Assembly: GCA_001874335.1 (NCBI GenBank)
Contig: MPDE01000004.1
Span: 1-64,000, forward strand
DNA: 64,000 bases
From: Bacteroidetes bacterium MedPE-SWsnd-G2
GTDB taxonomy: Bacteria; Bacteroidota; Bacteroidia; Flavobacteriales; Flavobacteriaceae
Direction: 5' to 3'
The position numbers were made by a program, and so were the translations under genes. Shown here piece by piece: positions 16,919-24,187 of this stretch (positions within the stretch are counted from its first letter, which is position 1; the number at the start of each line of letters is the position of its first letter). The notes below the pieces were generated by a model. It was given only the letters and a program-made list of their open reading frames with translations, did not search any database and had not been told where the DNA came from.

Positions 16919-17755
16919 ATGTCGAATATTATCTATATCTGCTATGAGTTTAATGTAAAACCACTGCAACCCGCAGTTGAAATATTAATTGCTGAATTAG
17001 GTTATGCTGGTTTTGAAAGCTTTGTAGAAACAGAAACAGGTGTTTCGGCATATATTCAAAAAGAGGAGTGGAATTTGAATGTCTTAGACGACATTCAAAT
17101 TCTGTCTTCTGATGAATTTGAAATTACATATTCACATTCTGAAATTGAACAAACCAATTGGAATGCAGAATGGGAAAAAAACTTTAAACCCATTGTAGTT
17201 GACGATATTTGTTCGGTTAGGGCTCCATTTCACGATGTTCCAAAAACGGAATATGATATAATTATTGAGCCTAAAATGAGCTTTGGTACTGGTCATCATG
17301 AAACAACGCATATGATGATTCAACATATTTTAAAGAATGATTTTAAAGATAAATCGGTTTTAGATATGGGCTGTGGTACGGGAGTTTTAGCAATTCTTGC
17401 CGAAATGAGAGGCGCAAAGCAGTTGGATGCAATTGATATTGATAACTGGTGTTATCTAAATAGTTTAGAAAATGTCGAGCGCAATAATTGCAATTCGATT
17501 TCAGTATTTGAGGGAGATGCAAGTCTATTAAATGGAAAGTCATTTGACGTTATTATTGCTAATATCAATCGTAATATTTTACTTAATGATTTAGAAACCT
17601 ATTGTTCTTGTTTAAATCCTAACGGACAATTATTTTTAAGCGGGTTTTACAAAGATGATATTCAGATCATTGAAAACGAATGTAATAAGTACGGGTTGAA
17701 ACGCGTTGACACATTGGAACGTAACCATTGGGTAGCGTTAAAATTTGTAAATTAG
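16919..17755 (+). CDS. prmA: Ribosomal protein L11 methyltransferase
   Basis: 278 residues. It methylates lysines and the N-terminus of ribosomal protein uL11 using S-adenosylmethionine. The N-terminal substrate-recognition region (~1-95) precedes the methyltransferase fold with motif I VLDMGCGTGVLAILAEMRGA and motif IV DVIIANINRNILL (the NI..N variant typical of PrmA); FGTGHHETTHMM lies just before motif I, as in all PrmA. It is followed 14 nt later by clpS, a common flavobacterial gene order (tpiA-prmA-clpS). Confidence 0.95.
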   Translation: MSNIIYICYEFNVKPLQPAVEILIAELGYAGFESFVETETGVSAYIQKEEWNLNVLDDIQILSSDEFEITYSHSEIEQTNWNAEWEKNFKPIVVDDICSVRAPFHDVPKTEYDIIIEPKMSFGTGHHETTHMMIQHILKNDFKDKSVLDMGCGTGVLAILAEMRGAKQLDAIDIDNWCYLNSLENVERNNCNSISVFEGDASLLNGKSFDVIIANINRNILLNDLETYCSCLNPNGQLFLSGFYKDDIQIIENECNKYGLKRVDTLERNHWVALKFVN

Positions 17756-17769
17756 ATTAAAAGGTTGTT

Positions 17770-18045
17770 ATGAGTACTAAAGAAAAAACTTTAGAAGATT
17801 TATTGGCAGATGAGGGATTATTGTCCCAAAATGAAATTGTATTATATAATGACGATGTGAATACTTTTGATCACGTCATAGAAACTTTAATATACGCCTG
17901 TGATCATACTCCAGAACAGGCAGAACAGTGTTCCATTCTTGTGCACTATAAAGGCAAATGTACGGTTAAAACAGGCGTATATGAAGATCTTGAGCCCAGA
18001 TGTTCTATGCTTTTACAAGCAGGACTGAGTGCTGAAATTGTTTAA
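17770..18045 (+). CDS. clpS: ATP-dependent Clp protease adaptor ClpS
   Basis: 91 residues. It delivers N-degron substrates to ClpAP/ClpCP. The core begins NEIVLYNDDVNTFDHVIETLIYACDHT (the YNDDxNTF signature) and continues EQAEQCSILVHYKGKCTVKTG, matching the ClpS fold; the first ~22 residues are the usual flexible extension. It is the last gene of the tpiA-prmA-clpS run. It overlaps the converging HMA gene by 4 nt, and I see no separate terminator. Confidence 0.95.
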   Translation: MSTKEKTLEDLLADEGLLSQNEIVLYNDDVNTFDHVIETLIYACDHTPEQAEQCSILVHYKGKCTVKTGVYEDLEPRCSMLLQAGLSAEIV

Positions 18046-18311
18046 GAATTAGATTTTCCTATAGCACAACTTACATAAGATTTTGCCTTAGTTAAAAAAG
18101 GGTTGTCTTCACCTTCAAGAGGGTATCCAATTTTAAATAAAACAGCCTTTGCGTTAGAAGCTGCAAGTTCGTTTTCGGCATCGAAAGCTACTTCCTTAGT
18201 AACGCTATCAACCATTATATTGCTTAAACCATTTTGCGATTCTAGCTTTGTTGTAATAGTTGATGCGCAACCATTACATTTTAGATTCTGAACTTTAAAT
18301 GTTTCTCTCAT
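18042..18311 (-). CDS. Heavy-metal-associated (HMA) domain protein
   Basis: 89 residues. It is a small ferredoxin-like copper-chaperone-type domain: MRETFKVQNLKCNGCASTITTKLESQ carries the metal-binding CxxC (Cys12, Cys15), and FKIGYP matches the last strand. The C-terminal 25 residues (DNPFLTKAKSYVSCAIGKSN) extend beyond the minimal domain and contain an extra Cys. It lies downstream of the persulfide dioxygenase gene but beyond a strong terminator, so it may be expressed by read-through or from its own weak promoter. A link to sulfur or copper handling is inferred from position only. Confidence 0.85.
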   Translation of the reverse strand: MRETFKVQNLKCNGCASTITTKLESQNGLSNIMVDSVTKEVAFDAENELAASNAKAVLFKIGYPLEGEDNPFLTKAKSYVSCAIGKSNS

Positions 18312-18343
18312 AATTCTTTTCTTTAGTTCATTTTAAGTAAGTC

Positions 18344-18376
18344 AAAAAGTATGCCCTAAAGTGTAGAAGGGCATAC
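18344..18376 (-). terminator. Terminator overlapping the end of the persulfide dioxygenase gene
   Basis: On the minus strand the arms GTATGCCCT (18376-18368) and AGGGCATAC (18357-18349) form a 9-bp stem followed by TTTTT. The first arm lies within the last codons of the gene and the second begins in its stop codon, so hairpin and coding sequence overlap. Confidence 0.8.
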
Positions 18377-19762
18377 AAATTCTGTTTTTGGCAGGTTTGT
18401 TTTCTTAATTGAAGCATAACCGCCTGCAACATCAATTAAATTATGGTATCCACGTGCCATTAAAATAGAAGCCGCAATTACAGATCTATAACCCCCAGCA
18501 CAATGAATATAATAGGTTTTATCCTTGTCTAAGGTTCCTGTATTTTCGTTTATTAAATCTAAAGAAAAGTGAGACGCATCTTCTAAGTGAGAGGCTGTAA
18601 ACTCTCCATCTTTTCTAACATCTAATATGTTAAGCTTGTCCTGTGAAACGCGCTGCTCCAATTCGGTAGCAGGGATTGATTCTAAAGTGCTAACAGCTCT
18701 TCCAGAACTTTCCCATCCAACAATACCATCTTCTAAATAGCCTAAGGTATTGTCATAACCAACACGACTTAAACGGGTAACGGCTTCTTCCGATTTTCCT
18801 TCAGGAACGACCAAAATAATAGGTTGTTTTATATCTGTAATTAAGGCACCTACCCAAGGGGCAAATCCGCCATTTAGTCCAATAAATATCGAATTAGGAA
18901 TGTGACCTTGTATAAAATCAGATTGAGGTCTAACATCTAAAACTAGGGCATCTTCAGTATTGGCTAAGTGTTCAAATTGCCCTGGTGATAATGCTATGTT
19001 TCCTGTTTTTAAAACTGAATCAAAGGCATCGTATCCCATTTTGTTCAGTTTTGCATTTTTAGCAAAATATTGTGGAGGAGGAGGAATACCATCTAAAACT
19101 TCTTTGACAAACTCTTCTTTTGTCATATCTGCTCGTAGAGCGTAATTGGTTTCTTTTTGGTTTCCTATGGTTCCTACGGTTTCTTTACTTAAATTTTTTC
19201 CACAAGCAGAACCAGCACCATGTGCGGGATATACAATGACATCATCAGCCAAAGGCATAATTTTTTCTCTCAGAGAGTCGAATAACATTTCGGCTAAATC
19301 TTCTTTCGTTAAATCAGATTTTATGGCTAAATCTGGACGACCTACATCTCCTAAAAATAAAGTGTCTCCAGAAAATATAGCATGATTAGTGCCATTCTCA
19401 TCAATAAGTAAGTATGTTGTTGACTCTAATGTGTGTCCAGGGGTGTGAAGCGCTTTAATAGTAATATTTCCTATTTTAAAAGATTCTCCATCTTTAGCCG
19501 AGTGACTTTTATATGAGGTTTGTGCGCCAGGACCAAATACTATTGTAGCTCCTGTTTTATTGGCTAAATCAACATGTCCTGAAACAAAATCGGCATGAAA
19601 ATGAGTTTCAAAAACGTATTTGATTTTTGTGTTAGCTTTTTGAGCACGCTCAATATATGGGCTCGTTTCACGTAACGGATCAATAATAGCAGCTTCTCCG
19701 TTAGACTCTATGTAATAGGCGCCTTGAGCAAGGCAACCTGTATATATTTGTTCGATTTTCAT
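18356..19762 (-). CDS. Persulfide dioxygenase fused to two rhodanese domains
   Basis: 468 residues from the ATG at 19762 (MKIEQIYTGCLAQGAYYIES). An upstream in-frame ATG at 19852 lies before the promoter and is rejected. The beta-lactamase-fold domain has THFHADFVSGH (His54, His56, Asp58, His63), HTPGH (106-110), SGDTLFLGDVGRPDL (Asp133) and PAHGAGSACG (His181), the ETHE1-like mononuclear-iron pattern that oxidises glutathione or related persulfides to sulfite. The first rhodanese (~263-350) has VVPEGKS where the catalytic Cys loop should be, so it is inactive. The second (~365-460) keeps HCAGGYRS with Cys421. It probably oxidises or transfers sulfane sulfur, with the YeeE and TauE membrane proteins upstream. 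Confidence 0.92.
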   Translation of the reverse strand: MKIEQIYTGCLAQGAYYIESNGEAAIIDPLRETSPYIERAQKANTKIKYVFETHFHADFVSGHVDLANKTGATIVFGPGAQTSYKSHSAKDGESFKIGNITIKALHTPGHTLESTTYLLIDENGTNHAIFSGDTLFLGDVGRPDLAIKSDLTKEDLAEMLFDSLREKIMPLADDVIVYPAHGAGSACGKNLSKETVGTIGNQKETNYALRADMTKEEFVKEVLDGIPPPPQYFAKNAKLNKMGYDAFDSVLKTGNIALSPGQFEHLANTEDALVLDVRPQSDFIQGHIPNSIFIGLNGGFAPWVGALITDIKQPIILVVPEGKSEEAVTRLSRVGYDNTLGYLEDGIVGWESSGRAVSTLESIPATELEQRVSQDKLNILDVRKDGEFTASHLEDASHFSLDLINENTGTLDKDKTYYIHCAGGYRSVIAASILMARGYHNLIDVAGGYASIKKTNLPKTEFVCPSTL

Positions 19763-19804
19763 AGTACTTGGTATTGAAATTTGTAATTGTCTTTTAATTG
19801 TTTT

Positions 19805-19849
19805 CAAATGTATAAAAGACGTGTGTATTTTAATGTGACATTTGTCACA
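19805..19849 (-). promoter_or_regulatory. Crp/Fnr-type operator and promoter of the persulfide dioxygenase gene
   Basis: TGTGACATTTGTCACA at 19834-19849 is a TGTGA-N6-TCACA palindrome (7-bp arms, two central bases). On the minus strand TACATTTG lies at 19812-19805, with no TTG at the -33 position. The palindrome centre (19841.5) is 33 nt from the centre of the -7 element (19808.5), i.e. close to -41.5, the class II activator position. Confidence 0.75.
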
Positions 19850-19853
19850 CAAG

Positions 19854-20651
19854 TTATGCTAATTCTTTGATTATAATATAAATGGCCATGACTAAAGTAA
19901 ACCATCCAAATCCTTTTTTTAATTTCTTGGCGCTTACAAATTTAGATAAATAAACACCTATTATTATACCTAAAACAGAAATTGATGTAAAGGTTAATAG
20001 AAAAGGCCAGTCAATTTGTGTGCTATTCAAATCGCCTAAAAAACCAATAAGAGACTTAGCTGAGATAATTAATAGCGATGTGCCAACAGCCTTTTTCATT
20101 GGAAGTTTGGCAAGCAGAACTAATGCAGGAATAATTAAGAATCCACCTCCAGCACCTACAATCCCGGTAAGAACTCCCACAATAATCCCTTCAACGGCAA
20201 TTAAAGGGAAATTATAAGTTATTTCGCTGCCATCATCACCTTGATCTTTTCTTGATTTTATCATAGAGAACGATGCTAATAACATTATAATAGCAAAGAA
20301 TACCATTATAAAACCATCTTTTGTGATTACAAATTCACCAATGGTAAATAACTGATCAGGAATGGCAGGGACTATAAATCTACGCGTAAGGTAAACTGAA
20401 ATAAAGGCGGGAATTGCAAAAATTACAGCCGTTTTGACGTCAACTAATCCTTTTTTAAAATTTTTGTAAGCTCCAATTGTAGATGTAACACCTACAACAA
20501 ATAGCGAATAAGCGGTAGCGATAACTGGGTTTATATGCATTACATAAACTAATACAGGCAATGTAAGGATGGAACCTCCACCTCCAATTAATCCTAATAC
20601 GAGTCCTACTGTGAGTGCACCTAGATATCCAAATAAAGTGGAAGTATCCAT
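19854..20651 (-). CDS. TauE/SafE family sulfite/organosulfur exporter
   Basis: 265 residues, almost entirely hydrophobic with seven or eight membrane helices. Two repeated Gly-rich motifs (GLVLGLIGGGGSILTLPVLVYV at ~16-37 and GVLTGIVGAGGGFLIIPALVLL at ~157-178) are the internal-repeat signature of TauE/SafE exporters (old DUF81). A short cytoplasmic charged segment (KSRKDQGDDGSEI) separates the halves. Given its neighbours, export of sulfite made by the persulfide dioxygenase is a reasonable inference. It lies 1 nt after the upstream YeeE-like gene, so it is in the same operon; the dioxygenase gene 91 nt downstream has its own promoter. Confidence 0.9.
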   Translation of the reverse strand: MDTSTLFGYLGALTVGLVLGLIGGGGSILTLPVLVYVMHINPVIATAYSLFVVGVTSTIGAYKNFKKGLVDVKTAVIFAIPAFISVYLTRRFIVPAIPDQLFTIGEFVITKDGFIMVFFAIIMLLASFSMIKSRKDQGDDGSEITYNFPLIAVEGIIVGVLTGIVGAGGGFLIIPALVLLAKLPMKKAVGTSLLIISAKSLIGFLGDLNSTQIDWPFLLTFTSISVLGIIIGVYLSKFVSAKKLKKGFGWFTLVMAIYIIIKELA

Positions 20652-20652
20652 A

Positions 20653-21066
20653 TTAATGTGGTAGTTTGTCTTTGAGAAGTCCGTAAATAAATGTGCCTAA
20701 AAGAGCAAAAGCAATGACAATTAAAATTGAAAATTGACCTGCACCAAGTAATATGTACATTGGTCCTGGGCAAGCACCAGAGAGTGCCCAACCTAATCCA
20801 AAAATAAATCCGCCAATTATATATCGCGTTAATCCTTTGTCTTTAAGAGGAACTGAGATTACGCTACCTTTAATGTTTTTTAAACTTTTAGATTTGGCAA
20901 TAAGCATTAAGGTAATTCCTGTTGCTACAGCTGATCCTATGACACCGTACATGTGAAAGGATTGAAATTTAAACATTTCAAAAATGCGATACCAAGACAC
21001 TGCTTCAGATTTAAACAGTACAATGCCAAAAAATATTCCGATAAGTAAAAATTTTATATGTTTCAT
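20653..21066 (-). CDS. YeeE/YedE-like membrane protein, C-terminal-half type
   Basis: 137 residues with four membrane helices. The segment FIFGLGWALSGACPGPMYILLGAG carries the conserved Cys of the YeeE/YedE (thiosulfate transporter TsuA-like) family in the SGACPGP motif. It is a half-size protein. Together with the adjacent 185-residue partner it corresponds to one split transporter, an arrangement frequent in Bacteroidota. It probably moves thiosulfate or another sulfane-sulfur compound across the inner membrane. It lies 10 nt after its partner and 1 nt before TauE. Confidence 0.9.
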   Translation of the reverse strand: MKHIKFLLIGIFFGIVLFKSEAVSWYRIFEMFKFQSFHMYGVIGSAVATGITLMLIAKSKSLKNIKGSVISVPLKDKGLTRYIIGGFIFGLGWALSGACPGPMYILLGAGQFSILIVIAFALLGTFIYGLLKDKLPH

Positions 21067-21076
21067 TTTGCTTAGC

Positions 21077-21634
21077 TTAAAAGATTAGGGGGAATAAAAA
21101 ATGAATCATGACTAAACCACCAACAAAAAAGCTAATAGTCGCAATCAATGAAGGTAACTGTAAGCTACTAAGTCCTGTAATGGCATGACCGGATGTACAT
21201 CCGCCTCCATACCTAGTGCCAAAACCAACTAATAATCCGCCAATGGCTAATATTGAAAAGCCTTTTAATGTTAATGCAGATTCCCAACTAAATAATTCAG
21301 GAGGCAATACGGTTTCTCCAGCATTTTGAAAACCGAAAGCAGCTAAATCAGAAACAGTATTCGCGCTAAGAGCTATTGGTTCTGGGTTAGTAAGAACATA
21401 TTGCCCAATAAAACCACCAATAATAGTACCCAATACCACCATTAGATTCCATTGTTGTGCTTTCCAGTCGAATTTAAAAAAATCAGCAAATTTCCCTGCG
21501 CCACCAATAGCACATAGGGTTCTTAAGTTTGATGACATGCCAAACGATTTACCCCAATATAAAAGGATAAACATGGTTAAGGCGATAAGTGGGCCCGCTA
21601 CATACCAAGGCCAGGGTTGTGAAATAAATTCCAT
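21077..21634 (-). CDS. YeeE/YedE-like membrane protein, N-terminal-half type
   Basis: 185 residues with about five membrane helices (starting WPWYVAGPLIALTMFILLYWG). The C-terminal part GFGTRYGGGCTSGHAITGLS is the first conserved Cys motif of YeeE/YedE thiosulfate transporters, in which the Cys relays sulfur through S-H-S bonds. It is the partner of the 137-residue protein downstream; both essential Cys motifs are present across the pair. It is the first gene of the operon, with a promoter and a candidate Crp-type site immediately upstream (21651-21695). Confidence 0.9.
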   Translation of the reverse strand: MEFISQPWPWYVAGPLIALTMFILLYWGKSFGMSSNLRTLCAIGGAGKFADFFKFDWKAQQWNLMVVLGTIIGGFIGQYVLTNPEPIALSANTVSDLAAFGFQNAGETVLPPELFSWESALTLKGFSILAIGGLLVGFGTRYGGGCTSGHAITGLSSLQLPSLIATISFFVGGLVMIHFLFPLIF

Positions 21635-21650
21635 TTAATAAGATTTTCGA

Positions 21651-21695
21651 CAAATTTACGTGACAATATAAAATAGTATTGTGATAAATGTTACT
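21651..21695 (-). promoter_or_regulatory. Second candidate Crp/Fnr site and promoter of the YeeE-TauE operon
   Basis: Minus-strand TAAATTTG lies at 21658-21651. TGTGATAAATGTTACT at 21680-21695 keeps the TGTGA half and a degenerate right half (TTACT). Site centre to -7 centre is 33 nt, identical to the site at 19805-19849. No -33 box is present. The site overlaps the stop codon of the regulator gene. Confidence 0.55.
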
Positions 21696-22330
21696 TAATA
21701 CTCGATAACTTCAATTCTATTTCTGTTTAGTTTTATCTTGTTTTCGTTCTCAAGTTGCTTTAGTAGTCTGGAAATTACAACTCTAGAGGTGTGCAGGTCT
21801 TCTGCAATATTTTGATGTGTATTGTTGATTATTTCTGAGCCATTTAACTTTACTTGATCTACCAGGTATTTGTACAAGCGTTCATCCATTTTTAGAAAAG
21901 CTAAAGTATCTATGGTTTCTAGCATTTCATTAAATCTAATTTGATAACTCTGAAGTATAAAATTTCTCCAGCTTTCATTAGAATGAAACCACTCTTGCAT
22001 TTTTTCGATTGGGATCATTACCAAAGTTGACTCCTTATCTGCAACGGCTCTAATCTTACTTTTAGATTTAGCCATGCAACACGTTAATGACATGGCGCAA
22101 GTGTCGCCAGACTCTAAAACGTATATTAGTAATTCGTTTCCGTTTTTATCTTCTCTTAAAACCTTGATATTACCAGAAATAAGTAAAGGAATAAACTTTA
22201 ATTCTTGCCCTATATCTATAATGATATCATCTTTTTGAAATGATTTTAGGACACCAACTTCTGCAATTTCATTGATGAGATTTTTGTCGAAAAGGAATTC
22301 GAAATTTTTGAGATTTTCAGGACTTATCAT
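21695..22330 (-). CDS. Crp/Fnr family transcription regulator
   Basis: 211 residues. The N-terminal cyclic-nucleotide-binding-type beta roll (~20-115) is followed by a dimerisation helix and a winged-helix domain with recognition region HTSRVVISRLLKQLENEN (~179-196). The usual cAMP-pocket signature is not evident. Instead the beta roll contains a Cys cluster, GDTCAMSLTCCM (Cys78, Cys84, Cys85), which could sense redox state or reactive sulfur. It is positioned upstream of the YeeE-TauE-dioxygenase genes and is their likely regulator. Recognition-helix residue Val replaces the Glu of E. coli CRP, so its exact DNA preference cannot be assumed. Confidence 0.88.
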   Translation of the reverse strand: MISPENLKNFEFLFDKNLINEIAEVGVLKSFQKDDIIIDIGQELKFIPLLISGNIKVLREDKNGNELLIYVLESGDTCAMSLTCCMAKSKSKIRAVADKESTLVMIPIEKMQEWFHSNESWRNFILQSYQIRFNEMLETIDTLAFLKMDERLYKYLVDQVKLNGSEIINNTHQNIAEDLHTSRVVISRLLKQLENENKIKLNRNRIEVIEY

Positions 22331-22369
22331 ATGGCAAAAATAACTAATTTGAAATTTGGTAAAAAATTG

Positions 22370-22400
22370 TTTGTATAGTTTTTAATATGTATTATATTTG
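22370..22400 (+). promoter_or_regulatory. tRNA-Arg promoter
   Basis: TTTG at 22370-22373, a 19-nt spacer and TATATTTG at 22393-22400: a full consensus promoter whose start would fall just before the tRNA at 22415. Confidence 0.8.
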
Positions 22401-22414
22401 CACCCACTTTAAAA

Positions 22415-22488
22415 GGCCTCGTGGCGCAACTGAATAGCGCACTTGATTACGGCTCAAGAGGTTACAGGTTTGAATCCTGTCGAGGTCA
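22415..22488 (+). tRNA. tRNA-Arg (anticodon ACG)
   Basis: A 74-nt cloverleaf. The acceptor stem is GGCCTCG/CGAGGTC, the D-arm is GCGC-AACTGAATA-GCGC, the anticodon stem CTTGA/TCAAG has anticodon ACG at 22449-22451 (A34 normally becomes inosine), and the T-arm is ACAGG-TTTGAAT-CCTGT. CCA is not encoded. It stands alone with its own promoter and terminator. Confidence 0.97.
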
Positions 22489-22500
22489 CAATTTTGAGTA

Positions 22501-22531
22501 AAAACCGCACTAAATTTAGTGTGGTTTTTTT
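22501..22531 (+). terminator. tRNA-Arg terminator
   Basis: A near-perfect stem ACCGCACTA / TAGTGTGGT (one G-U) with loop AATT is followed by a run of T residues, 13 nt after the tRNA. Confidence 0.85.
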
Positions 22532-22612
22532 GTGTTTTAAAGTTGAGAAGTTTTTGAGACTATCCATAGCTATAAAAAATGTATTTTCCCGCTTTGTTTC
22601 AAAAACCATTCA

Positions 22613-23521
22613 ATGACAAGTTTGTATAACCTTTTTTCTTTTTTTACTCTTTTACAAAAACCTGATTCAGATTCACCAATTTATACGATAGTTTATGGGA
22701 TTATAGTAATTGTAGGTGTTGTCTTGGTGACTTATACGGTGGGTTTATTTATTTATAAGGTCTTTCATGTTATTGAAATGGCTTATGTTGAGTTGATTAG
22801 TAAGAGGTTGTTTGTTAACCACTTATATGTATTCCCAAAGCGACTAGAAGATTCTCAGAAAAACATTCTTAGCGAGAAATTTAAATTTTATAACAATCTA
22901 TCACCCAAACATCAAAAGTACTTTGAGTATCGCGTCAATAACTTTTTAAAGAAAACCGAGTTTCATGGTCGTGATATCGAAATTTCTGAAGAGATACAAA
23001 TTATCTTAGCGGGAACTGCTACAAAATTATTATTTGGATTAAGAGATTATAATATCGGTACCATAGAAAAGGTTGTTGTCTATGCAAAAGCCTTTTTTTC
23101 CAGAACGAATAAAGCATATCATAAGGGTGAATTTAATTATGCACAAGCTTCGATAGTTTTTTCATGGATAGATGTGGTTGAAGGATACGCAATAGACAAT
23201 GATAATGCTAATCTTGCTGTGCACGAGTTTGTACATGCTATTCACTTTCATTATAAATCTGTAAGGCATAAAAGTACGAGTGCTGCTATATTTTTAGATG
23301 CCTTTGCTGAGTTGACCGAGCTTTATGAAGGGGATAAAATAGAAGGACTTAAAATTAAAAGTGCTGGTTATTTTAGAGAATATGCATTTGTAAATGAATA
23401 CGAGTTTTTAGCTGTAATTATTGAATGCTTTATTGAGACGCCAAGTGAATTCCGAGCTCAATTTCCTGAAATGTATAAAAAGGTAAAAACCATGCTCAAT
23501 TATAACTTTGTTGGGTATTAA
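22613..23521 (+). CDS. MtfA-like zinc-dependent peptidase (M90-type), membrane-anchored
   Basis: 302 residues. A membrane helix lies at ~24-50, then a cytoplasmic MtfA-like domain. LSPKHQKYFEYRVNNFLKKTEFHG matches the family start, EEIQIILAGTATKLLFGLRDY the middle, and NLAVHEFVHAIHFHY contains the HExxH zinc site (His204, Glu205, His208), with a downstream Glu-rich helix (FAELTELYEG) for the third ligand. E. coli MtfA binds the Mlc repressor and cleaves small peptides. The N-terminal helix is absent in E. coli MtfA but common in Bacteroidota relatives. The in vivo substrate is unknown. Confidence 0.85.
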   Translation: MTSLYNLFSFFTLLQKPDSDSPIYTIVYGIIVIVGVVLVTYTVGLFIYKVFHVIEMAYVELISKRLFVNHLYVFPKRLEDSQKNILSEKFKFYNNLSPKHQKYFEYRVNNFLKKTEFHGRDIEISEEIQIILAGTATKLLFGLRDYNIGTIEKVVVYAKAFFSRTNKAYHKGEFNYAQASIVFSWIDVVEGYAIDNDNANLAVHEFVHAIHFHYKSVRHKSTSAAIFLDAFAELTELYEGDKIEGLKIKSAGYFREYAFVNEYEFLAVIIECFIETPSEFRAQFPEMYKKVKTMLNYNFVGY

Positions 23522-23527
23522 GCATCA

Positions 23528-23680
23528 TTAGTCTAACGCATTTTTAGTCACAAACCATCTCCAGCCAATAACGGCCATTTGAATTTTATTTGCCTTAGCG
23601 AGATCTAAATTCTGTTTAGAATAACTTGGAAGAATAACCTTGTTGAGCTTTGCTAAAATTTTGAATAATCTGCTTTTCAT
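23528..23680 (-). CDS. Small basic conserved flavobacterial protein, 50 aa
   Basis: The ATG at 23678-23680 opens a 50-codon frame: MKSRLFKILAKLNKVILPSY, then a Lys/Asn/Asp-rich middle, ending IGWRWFVTKNALD. It is rich in Lys/Arg, shows no signal peptide, and has a tryptophan-containing C-terminal motif. From memory, similar ~50-residue proteins occur widely in flavobacteria and are sometimes labelled SsrA-binding protein, although they are far too short to be SmpB; I regard that label as unreliable. It is convergent with the MtfA-like gene (6 nt between stops). Confidence 0.65.
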   Translation of the reverse strand: MKSRLFKILAKLNKVILPSYSKQNLDLAKANKIQMAVIGWRWFVTKNALD

Positions 23681-24187
23681 GTTGTAAAAATAGTAAAACT
23701 TATTCTAGAACTAAGTCTCATATTTTTAACTGTCAGATTACTTAATCGAAAATACAATATCGATTAATAGTTTAGCAAGAGTCATCATAATAATTTGGTT
23801 TTAAAAGGTTAATTAATAGCGATTGTTATCGCATTGTTTTCTCAATATATATGAAGCTCTAATTCCCGCCAAGAGAAATTCAATAAATCCATGAAATTAA
23901 CTTTACTATTTATTGTATAAAGATAAAATTGGTTTAATTTTAATACATGTTGTCTTTGATATAGTTTTTAAATGTAAGTTTTTATTGTGGTTTAGTTTTA
24001 AATTGTAATAGTTCAAGAGGGTTTTGGGTGTGTGTTTTTATTTTGTAGGGGATTTTTAGAGTATTTTATTAGCGTTTTGAAGATTCTGTCTTTTTCAAAT
24101 GAAACTTTTTTAGAATTTATAGATTATATAATTGTCAATTTTGGAATAAAAAATATTAAAGATTAGTTCATTTATTATCTTCACGCA
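23681..24187. other. Gene-free stretch of about 500 bp
   Basis: Very AT-rich. I see no reading frame of note, no tRNA, no clear hairpin terminator and no full-consensus promoter. The last 25 nt before the endonuclease start contain TTATCTTCACGC, a weak -7-like element. Confidence 0.5.

Noticed and set aside
19763-19852. Longer start of the persulfide dioxygenase at 19852
   Set aside because: It would begin upstream of the promoter and Crp-type palindrome; the enzyme family starts at MKIEQIYTG.
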